Origin: DATAFO01 sp046728015
GTDB taxonomy: Bacteria > Actinomycetota > Thermoleophilia > Solirubrobacterales > 70-9
Length of the DNA stretch: 6,843 nucleotides
Direction of reading: 5' to 3'
Assembly: GCA_046728015.1 (NCBI GenBank)
Contig: JBKPDQ010000134.1
Location: forward strand, 1-6,843
This document shows positions 1 through 4,966 of the stretch, one piece after another. The notes under the pieces were generated by a model that did no database searches, had not been told where the DNA came from, and saw only the letters and a program-made list of their open reading frames with translations. A program made the translations under genes and the position numbers. Positions within the stretch are counted from its first letter, which is position 1, and the number at the start of each line of letters is the position of its first letter.

Positions 1-586
1 GCCGCTCTCGTGAGGAGCGAGCGTCTCGAACCCGCGTCGACGCGCACCCGCTTGGGACGACCTCCAGGAGCGCGGCCGGCGCAAGCCCTCACCGCCGCAT
101 TCCCCGACGGATGCGGGAGTCGACCGGCCCGCGGAGCGGACGATTGGAGGTCGTCCGTTCCAACGGTGATCTCAGCGTGCGCCGGGCTACTGCAACCACA
201 GGCGATTGGGGCAGCGGGCCGGCACGACGCGTCGGGGCGCAGCCGCGCCGCCTGCTCAGCTCCCGGGATAGAGGAGGCCTTGGGGGGCGGCGATCTCGCC
301 GCTGCGAAGGACGACGCAGGCGGGTTTCGCCGCGGGCAGGGCACGTCGGGGCACGCCGTCAGGTGGCGCGAGCCTCGTCGATCGCGCCGAGCAGGGCCGC
401 TGCTTCAGGAGCGACTCCGCTCACGAGGTGCATGTGGGAGCCCGACCCTCCCGGATTCCCGGGATAGCGGGTCTTGCCCTTGACTTGGGGTCGTCTCGGC
501 GCAAGGCTCGGCGGTGAGATCGACGCTGGCGGAAGCGGGCCGCTGTGAACACGGATCGGTCGCCGTCGGGTGCTGTTCAGGTCGAG
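1..586. other. Gene-poor left flank, no convincing CDS
   Basis: No reading frame here resembles a known family. The open frames on both strands are rich in Arg, Pro, Gly and Ser, as expected of random GC-rich DNA. What can be seen: a nested inverted repeat (55-156), a small GC-rich hairpin at 449-464 (TCCCGG, loop ATTC, CCGGGA) with no T-tract, and a TTGACT at 480-485 that could be a -35 box but has no good -10 about 17 nt downstream. On the minus strand the last codons before a stop near 359 read like protein (see findings), but no start or family could be assigned. The stretch may hold the decayed end of a neighbouring gene plus the leader of the hemoglobin gene. Confidence 0.5.
55..156. 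repeat. Nested inverted repeat, potential 100-nt hairpin
   Basis: GGACGACCTCCA at 55-66 is exactly complementary to TGGAGGTCGTCC at 145-156. Inside this 12-bp outer stem, 71-79 can pair with 124-133 (nine pairs and one bulged C at 130). Inside that, CCGCAT at 95-100 pairs with ATGCGG at 111-116. The three stems are properly nested, so one strand could fold into a single long hairpin. There is no T-tract, so it is not an obvious intrinsic terminator. It could be a structured RNA, a decayed mobile-element end or chance in GC-rich DNA. Function unknown. Confidence 0.45.
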
Positions 587-591
587 AGGAG
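587..591 (+). promoter_or_regulatory. Shine-Dalgarno of the truncated hemoglobin gene
   Basis: AGGAG within GAGAGGAGA lies 6 nt before the GTG at 598. It is the clearest ribosome binding site in the window. It decides the start in favour of this GTG over the in-frame ATG at 514, which would add 28 residues unlike the globin family. Confidence 0.75.
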
Positions 592-597
592 ATAGTC

Positions 598-1008
598 GTG
601 GAAGGACCAACAGGCTCGCTATATGAACGGCTTGGTGGCATCTACAGCATCGCCACCGTCGTTGACGATTTCATCGACCGGATCATGGTCGACGACAGGT
701 TGAACGCGAACCCGCGCGTCGACGAGGCGCACCACCGCGTATTGCCGCCCGGGTTCAAGTACCTGGTCACGGAGATGCTCGCCGAAGCGGCCGGCGGCCC
801 ACAGCGCTACACGGGCCGCTCCATGGAAGAAAGTCATCGCGAGATGCGGATAACGTCAGACGAGTGGCGCGCCTTCATGGACGATCTCAACCGCACGCTC
901 GACAAGTTCGATGTCCCGCAGCAGGAGCGGTCCGAGGTGGTGGCGATCGTCGAGAGCACCCGAGAGGACATCGTCGTCGAACAGAGCCCCGAGCCAGCCC
1001 ACGCCTGA
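598..1008 (+). CDS. Group 1 truncated hemoglobin (bacterial-like globin)
   Basis: This encodes a 136-residue heme protein of the 2-on-2 truncated globin family, cytosolic, with likely roles in binding O2 or NO. The family hallmarks visible are the N-terminal LYERLGG (8-14), the B helix VVDDFIDRIM (21-30), NANPRVDEAHHRV (36-48), GFKYLVTEML (52-61), and the F-helix block GGPQRYTGRSM (66-76) followed by His80, which fits the proximal heme ligand. Length is typical for group 1. Phe25 aligns with B9 and Ile26 falls where many group 1 proteins carry the B10 tyrosine, so ligand handling may differ from the M. tuberculosis TrHbN type. The gene stands alone: the next gene on this strand is about 1.5 kb away. 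The C-terminal tail rich in Glu and Pro is unremarkable. Family assignment is secure; the physiological role is not visible from the sequence. Confidence 0.9.
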   Translation: MEGPTGSLYERLGGIYSIATVVDDFIDRIMVDDRLNANPRVDEAHHRVLPPGFKYLVTEMLAEAAGGPQRYTGRSMEESHREMRITSDEWRAFMDDLNRTLDKFDVPQQERSEVVAIVESTREDIVVEQSPEPAHA

Positions 1009-1087
1009 CCGACCAGAAAGCCCTTACGTCCTGGGCCATCAACCGTCGTCCTCTCGTCCTCCGGCCTACCGACCTCGCCGGCACCCA

Positions 1088-1417
1088 GCAGATCTCCCGG
1101 GGTAAGACGCACAGATTTCGTCGTGATCACGTCGCCAATACGCCCTCGGTCTTCGGACAGGAACAGGGCATCGCTGCCGCGGGCCAGCTCACCCCACCCG
1201 AGGAACGCCTTACGGCGCTTCACTTTCGTTCGCCACCACGACGCATCTACGGCTTCCTTCAGACCCGCCCTCACGGAAGCCCGCCCGCGCAACCAGCCAC
1301 GAGCAGACCGCCCGGTCGATTCCGGACCGCGCCCTTGCCTCTCGATGTTGGGTTCCCCCTGTCAGGGCCCCAGGACAGGACTCTCACCTCCGATCTCGTA
1401 CGTCATGCCCGGCACAC
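1088..1417 (-). mobile_element. Probable 5' fragment (domain I) of a group II intron, relic
   Basis: No protein gene fits here, but the minus strand reads like the RNA part of a bacterial group II intron. In transcript order: GTGTGCCGGGCATG from 1417, matching the GUGYG 5' splice-site consensus; GGAGGTGAGAGTCC (1391-1378); GAGAGGCAAGGGCG ending at 1330; GTCTGAAGGAAGCC (1264-1251); GGCGAACGAAAGTGAAG (1234-1218); and CCCCGGGAGATCTGC (1102-1088). These blocks occur in this order in domain I of bacterial introns as I remember them; no search was possible. Local stems support a structured RNA: CCTGTC/GACAGG (1358-1379), CGGTC/GACCG (1313-1329), GGCTTCC/GGAAGCC (1251-1281), and a hairpin closed by a GUAA tetraloop (1204-1219). 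No reverse transcriptase or maturase ORF and no domain V is seen, and the hemoglobin gene begins 80 nt further on. The element is therefore truncated and cannot splice. The low-coordinate limit is uncertain, between about 1010 and 1088. Confidence 0.55.
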
Positions 1418-1443
1418 GCGCTCGCCCTCCGGGCTCGCTCCGC

Positions 1444-1566
1444 TCACCGCCGGCGCACCGCTCGCCCGCCTCCGACCCGGCCAACTCGGGCCGCGAGCCC
1501 TCCAACTCGGTCCTGCCGCGCTTCGCGAACCTCGCTCTCGTAGACATGAAGCTCCAGTTCGTTCAT
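1444..1566 (-). CDS. Small ORF downstream of lgt, 40 aa, doubtful
   Basis: An ATG-to-TGA frame begins 28 nt after the lgt stop on the same strand. The first 20 residues (MNELELHVYESEVREARQDR) are acidic/amphipathic and read like the start of a real protein. The rest is Gly/Arg/Val-rich (GLAARVGRVGGGRAVRRR) and looks like non-coding GC-rich DNA. A GAGGAC lies roughly 10 nt before the ATG, a weak ribosome binding site. The stop falls 26 nt before the presumed 5' end of the intron fragment. It may be a short gene co-transcribed with lgt, the beginning of a gene that has decayed, or chance. No family recognised. Confidence 0.2.
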   Translation of the reverse strand: MNELELHVYESEVREARQDRVGGLAARVGRVGGGRAVRRR

Positions 1567-1594
1567 GCCTACACAGTCCTCGGACACTCCCGTC

Positions 1595-2437
1595 CTAGCC
1601 CTCAGCGAGGCTCGGATGCGGCCGCCGTTGCGTCGCGGTGTACCACGCCAGGCCGATGACGGTGCCCGCGATCGCTAGGAGCAGGTTCCAGCGAAGTCCG
1701 AGGATGTGGGCGGCGGGGTCGACCCTGAGCAGTTCGTCGACGATGCGGAAGCCGCAGTAGCCGGTCACGTAGAGGGCGAAGAGGCCGGGCGGGCGGATCG
1801 CGCGGTGGTGCCCGAGCCAGACGAGCGCGGCGGCCAGGAGCAGGTTCCAGGTGAGCTCGTAGAGGAATGTTGGGTGGAACGTCGGCTCGGTGATGTATCG
1901 GGCGGGGCGGTGCTCGGGGTCGATCTCGATCGCCCACGGCAGGTGGGTGGGGCGTCCGAACAGCTCCTGGTTGAAGTAGTTGCCGATGCGCCCGATCGCC
2001 TGTGCCACCAGGAGCGCCGGCGCTGCGGCGTCCAGGAAGCGGGCGACGTCGGCGCCGGCGCGTTTGACGCGCCACAGGCCGACCAGGGTGCCGAGCGCGA
2101 TCCCGCCCCAGATGCCCAGTCCGCCGTGCCACACGGCCAGCGGGCCCCACCAGTGATCGAACGAGCCGCCCGGGGTGGTGGCGAGGTAGTACAGGCGCCC
2201 ACCGATGAGCCCGGCCGGGAAGCCCCACAGCGCGACGTCGTACACCAGCTCGCGCTCGCCGCCTTGGGCGACCCACCGGCGGCGCGTGATCGCGACCGCC
2301 ACGATCACGGCGACGGCGTAGCACAGGCCGTAGACGTGGATCGTGAACGGCCCGAGGTCGACGACGTTGGTCGACGGGCTCGGGATCGCCGCGAGCAGCG
2401 CTGCCACACCCAGAGGATGACCACACGCGACAACCAC
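1595..2437 (-). CDS. lgt: Prolipoprotein diacylglyceryl transferase Lgt
   Basis: Lgt is an integral membrane enzyme that moves a diacylglyceryl group from phosphatidylglycerol to the lipobox cysteine of prolipoproteins, the first step of lipoprotein maturation. The 280-residue product has the family blocks in order: the N-terminal IPSPSTNVVDLGPFTIHVYGL (18-38), GLIGGRLYY (77-84), WHGGLGIWGG (103-112), the signature GRIGNYFNQELFGRP (149-163), HPTFLYE (188-194) and GFRIVDELLR (229-238). Arg150 and Arg231 match arginines important in E. coli Lgt. The position of E. coli His103 (SFHGG) is Trp110 here, which to my knowledge is common in actinobacterial Lgt. Hydrophobic segments span the whole protein. 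The start used is the GTG at 2437; a GTG at 2407 would begin MAALLAAIPSPS and is equally plausible, and neither has a clear Shine-Dalgarno. The trp genes that often precede lgt in actinobacteria are absent. A lipoprotein gene, and so a likely substrate, lies 1.3 kb away. Confidence 0.95.
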   Translation of the reverse strand: MVVACGHPLGVAALLAAIPSPSTNVVDLGPFTIHVYGLCYAVAVIVAVAITRRRWVAQGGERELVYDVALWGFPAGLIGGRLYYLATTPGGSFDHWWGPLAVWHGGLGIWGGIALGTLVGLWRVKRAGADVARFLDAAAPALLVAQAIGRIGNYFNQELFGRPTHLPWAIEIDPEHRPARYITEPTFHPTFLYELTWNLLLAAALVWLGHHRAIRPPGLFALYVTGYCGFRIVDELLRVDPAAHILGLRWNLLLAIAGTVIGLAWYTATQRRPHPSLAEG

Positions 2438-2487
2438 GTTTCGGGCTCGCGGGAGGTTCCGGGCGTGTAGCAGCGAACAGCCTCGCG
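2438..2487. promoter_or_regulatory. Compact divergent intergenic region, lgt / yibE-F
   Basis: Only 50 bp separate the start codons of two divergent genes, so both promoters should sit here or overlap the coding 5' ends. Neither start has a recognisable Shine-Dalgarno, which would fit leaderless transcripts. I see no convincing -10 or -35 hexamers. The assignment rests on gene arrangement alone. If lgt really starts at 2407, the gap is 80 bp. Confidence 0.4.
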
Positions 2488-3771
2488 ATGGGGCTCGACC
2501 GAGATGCCGGCCTTGACGAGTACTTCGCCGACTATGAGCGTCGTGCCGCCGAGCGCCGGCAACGTCGAAGGGCGCGTGCCCGTCGTCGTCCGCTACCGCG
2601 CGGCGAGTTCGGCTGGCTGGTGGCGTCCCGCGCAGGGAGGACGCTCGTCGGCCTCGTCGCGGCTATCGCGGCATTGACGGTCCTCGGGCTGGTACTTCTG
2701 TGGCCGCGCGGCGGCATCGATGCGCCGGCGCAGTCGCTTCCGCGCACGCTGCCGGCAGACGTGGAGGATGTGCGCGAGACGGACTGCAATGCGCCCACGC
2801 GACAGCGCTGCCGCGAGATCCTCATACGTGTCGGACGCGACCGCAGCGAGCTGGATCTCGGACCGATCACAGCGGCCCCCGAAGTCTCCGCCGGCGACGC
2901 CGTGCGCGTCACGGCGGTGCCGCGAGTCGCGGGAGTGGCACAGCCACCGGACGCGCCGCGATACTCGTTTGTCGACGTCGAGCGCCGCGGACCGATCCTG
3001 ATCGCGCTCACGACGGTCGCCGTGCTTGCGCTGATCCTGCTGCGCTGGCGCGGACTGCTGGCAACGCTCGGTGTCCTGCTGTCGCTGCTGCTGCTGCTGA
3101 AGTTCATCGTCCCGGCGCTGCTCGACGGCCGACCCGCGATCCTGGTCGCCCTCACCGGCTCGCTCGCCGTGATGTTCGTCACGGTGACGCTCACCAACGG
3201 CCTCGGCGCTCAGACGATGGCGGCGGCCCTCGGCATCACCGCCACGCTGCTGCTCGCGTGCGGCCTCGCCGCAGCCGGCGTTCAACTCGCCAGTCTGGAC
3301 GGCCGCGGCGACGAGCTCGCGCTCGCGCTCGGCCAACAGACCGAAAGCGTCTCGCTGACCGGCGTCGTGCTCGCCGGGATGATCGTCGGCGCGCTGGGCG
3401 TGCTCGCCGACACCGCCGTCACCCAGGCATCGGCCGTGATGGCACTGCGCCGCGCCGATCCGGCGCTGTCCGGCCGCGCGCTGTACCGCGCCGCCCTGGT
3501 CGTCGGCCGTGACCACCTCTCGGCGACGATCCACACGCTCGTGCTCGCCTACGCCGGAGCCCTGCTCCCGCTGCTGCTGATCGTCGCCCATCTCCAGATG
3601 ACCGCCGGCGATGCGCTCAACATGCAGGCGATTGCCGAGCCGGCGGTCGCCACGGCCGTGGGCTGCATCGCGCTGATCGCCGCCGTGCCGGTCACGACGG
3701 GTCTTGCCGCCGCGCTGGTCGCCAGGATCCCGGCCGATCAGCTGCCCGCCACCCGCGCCCACGCGCATTAG
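2488..3771 (+). CDS. YibE/F-family multi-pass membrane protein
   Basis: The 427-residue product matches the YibE/F-like family, polytopic membrane proteins of unproven function, often guessed to be transporters. The N-terminus (1-50) is cytosolic-looking and very rich in Arg (ERRQRRRARARRR). It is followed by a first membrane segment (about 51-72) and an extracytoplasmic domain (about 75-160) with two cysteines, Cys100 and Cys108. The family core starts at RYSFVDVERRGP (158-169) and carries about seven more membrane segments. Characteristic blocks are LLRWRGLLATLGVLLSLLLLL (184-204), FIVPALLDGRPAILVAL (206-222), GMIVGALGVLADTAVTQASA (297-316) and the YRAALVVGRDHLSATIHTL block (333-351) leading to LVLAYAGALLPLLL. 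The ATG lacks a good ribosome binding site. The gene ends in a tail-to-tail stop overlap with the M28 gene. Family assignment is firm; substrate and role are unknown. Confidence 0.9.
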   Translation: MGLDRDAGLDEYFADYERRAAERRQRRRARARRRPLPRGEFGWLVASRAGRTLVGLVAAIAALTVLGLVLLWPRGGIDAPAQSLPRTLPADVEDVRETDCNAPTRQRCREILIRVGRDRSELDLGPITAAPEVSAGDAVRVTAVPRVAGVAQPPDAPRYSFVDVERRGPILIALTTVAVLALILLRWRGLLATLGVLLSLLLLLKFIVPALLDGRPAILVALTGSLAVMFVTVTLTNGLGAQTMAAALGITATLLLACGLAAAGVQLASLDGRGDELALALGQQTESVSLTGVVLAGMIVGALGVLADTAVTQASAVMALRRADPALSGRALYRAALVVGRDHLSATIHTLVLAYAGALLPLLLIVAHLQMTAGDALNMQAIAEPAVATAVGCIALIAAVPVTTGLAAALVARIPADQLPATRAHAH

Positions 3772-4688
3772 CCGAGCGCGTCGATCTGCCCGTGGTCGAG
3801 TCCTCGTACGAGCTGGACGAGCGTCTCGCCCACGGCGTCCACGCTGCGGGGTGAGAGCTTGTCGAGCGTGTCCTGGATGCTGTGGCCGCGATAGCTCCAG
3901 TCGATGAGGTCGACGGCGGGGATGCCGGCGCGCAAGAACGGGGTGTGGTCGTCGATGATCGCCTTCTGCGTCTCGTCCGGGAAGACGGCCGCGTGACCGG
4001 TTTCCCGTGCGGCCGCGCGAATCTTTGCCCACAGCGCGAGAGTCGAGCTGGCCTCGCGTGGCAGCCGCAGACCGCGGTTGGCGACGTAATCCAGCAGCAC
4101 CATCGCGCGCGTCGTCCTCGCATGGCGCGCGACGTAGGCGCGCGATCCGCGCAGCCCGGTCGCGTAGAAGTCCCTTGCTTCTTCCGGTAAGCCCTGCGGG
4201 GGCTCCTCGCCGTCGAACAGGACAAACCGCAGTTCTGGCGCATCTGGCGGTCGTCGCAGCTCTCCGATGTCGCGTGCCAGCTGAACGACGATGGCCGTAC
4301 CTGCGGCGCCGTTATTCGCGCCCACGAACCCTTCGGGAGCGGCGAGCGTGTCGTAATGCGCCGCGATCACGAACGCCGGCCGGCGGCCGGGGATCGTCCC
4401 CACGATGTTGCGCAAGCGCCGGTCGCCGGACACCGGCTCGAAATGACCATCTGGAAGCATCGTCCGCAGCCGCAGCGCGAGGCGGCGCAGCTGCGGCGAG
4501 CCGGCGGGCCGCTGGCCGTAGCGGAGCTGCAACTCGATCCTGCGCCAAGCGGCGTCAGCATCGAACCGGTCGGCGCGCTTCGCGCCCGCCGACCGGTCAG
4601 GACTCGCGCCGCCACACGACGCAGCCGCGACCGCCCCTAACCCCAAGATCGCGATGACGGCGGCGCGCGTTCGACAACAGAGGCGCAT
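3768..4688 (-). CDS. Lipoprotein M28-family metallohydrolase, glutaminyl-cyclase-like
   Basis: This 306-residue product is a predicted exported lipoprotein of the M28 zinc peptidase / glutaminyl-peptide cyclotransferase fold. The N-terminus is MRLCCRTR, a hydrophobic stretch, then AAASC with the lipobox cysteine at 25. Metal-site blocks are AHYDTL (His111, Asp113), GFVGANNGAAGTA, LFDGEEP (Glu161-Glu162), LLDY (Asp200) and GHSIQDT (His269). IIDDHTPFLRAGIPAVDLID (from about 244) closely resembles the QC-type DDHxPFLRxGxP motif, which favours a cyclotransferase-like enzyme over an aminopeptidase. The usual GANDGASG motif has Asn126 where the zinc-ligand Asp is expected (codon AAC), so activity is in doubt. 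The ATG at 4688 is preferred over one at 4775: it has GAAGGA just upstream and puts the signal peptide at the very N-terminus. It should be lipidated by the Lgt encoded nearby. Substrate unknown. Confidence 0.85.
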   Translation of the reverse strand: MRLCCRTRAAVIAILGLGAVAAASCGGASPDRSAGAKRADRFDADAAWRRIELQLRYGQRPAGSPQLRRLALRLRTMLPDGHFEPVSGDRRLRNIVGTIPGRRPAFVIAAHYDTLAAPEGFVGANNGAAGTAIVVQLARDIGELRRPPDAPELRFVLFDGEEPPQGLPEEARDFYATGLRGSRAYVARHARTTRAMVLLDYVANRGLRLPREASSTLALWAKIRAAARETGHAAVFPDETQKAIIDDHTPFLRAGIPAVDLIDWSYRGHSIQDTLDKLSPRSVDAVGETLVQLVRGLDHGQIDALG

Positions 4689-4692
4689 GACA

Positions 4693-4698
4693 TCCTTC
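4693..4698 (-). promoter_or_regulatory. Ribosome binding site of the M28 lipoprotein gene
   Basis: GAAGGA on the minus strand lies 4 nt before the ATG at 4688. The spacing is a little short but acceptable. Together with the signal peptide beginning at this Met, it supports this start over the ATG at 4775. Confidence 0.5.
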
Positions 4699-4811
4699 AC
4701 TGTGTCACGGCCACCGCCCGAACTCGGCGGCGCGATCGGCGTGGACATCGGACCGGATGACGCCACGCCGGGCATGTGGCGTGAGGACTCCGGCCTTGGC
4801 GGGCGTGGCGA

Positions 4812-4881
4812 GATCCCGCCGGCAGGACCGGGATCCAGCTGTCACGCACTAGCAGCGTCGACCGTCTCGCGGGATCCCGCG
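4812..4881. repeat. Palindrome cluster, candidate operator
   Basis: CGCGGGATCCCGCG at 4868-4881 is a perfect 14-bp palindrome. Just before it, GATCCCG (4812-4818) and CGGGATC (4829-4835) form an inverted repeat using the same half-site with a 10-bp spacer. Four copies of the half-site thus lie within 70 bp of a divergent promoter region, as expected for a dimeric repressor or activator. There is no T-tract, and the position between two gene starts argues against a terminator. The regulator is not identified. Confidence 0.4.
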
Positions 4882-4966
4882 TGCTCGAGGTCGCGGGCAC
4901 CGGCTGTCGCGGCGCGCTCGGGGACTTCATCGATGCGGAGCGGGCGCAGCGGGTGCATGCTCTGCC

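Larger units (their letters stand above)
4689..4966. promoter_or_regulatory. Divergent intergenic region, M28 / sulfatase-like genes
   Basis: The 278-bp stretch lies between two divergent start codons and should carry both promoters. No AT-rich -10 element stands out. Around its middle is a cluster of GGGATC/GATCCC inverted repeats (separate entry). An open frame covers much of it on the plus strand, but it is out of frame with the downstream gene and has no family features. In the frame of the sulfatase-like gene a TAG at 4850 precedes the start, with no ATG or GTG until 4967. Confidence 0.5.

Noticed and set aside
175..195. A second group II intron 5' end on the plus strand (GTGCGCCGGGC)
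   Set aside because: The start resembles the consensus, but none of the following domain I motifs appears in the next 300 nt and there is no domain V.
449..464. Intrinsic terminator (TCCCGG-ATTC-CCGGGA)
   Set aside because: The stem is only six pairs, no T-tract follows on either strand, and no gene end lies next to it.
834..1292. 152-codon minus-strand frame including KRRKAFLGWGELARGSDALF
   Set aside because: Part of it looks protein-like, but its third-position GC is lower than in the real genes, it runs antisense into the hemoglobin gene, and the same DNA is better explained as intron-type structured RNA.
864..1659. Plus-strand frames between the hemoglobin gene and lgt
   Set aside because: They are Pro/Arg/Ser-rich with no family features, and they overlap the hemoglobin or lgt coding regions in the wrong frame or strand.
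3072..3102. CTG triplet run in the YibE/F gene
   Set aside because: It encodes a leucine-rich membrane segment (LLSLLLLL) and is explained by codon bias, not by a functional repeat.
2593..4032. 479-codon minus-strand open frame
   Set aside because: It is antisense to the YibE/F gene, extends into the M28 gene out of frame, and is full of Arg, Gln, Glu and His runs typical of a shadow frame.
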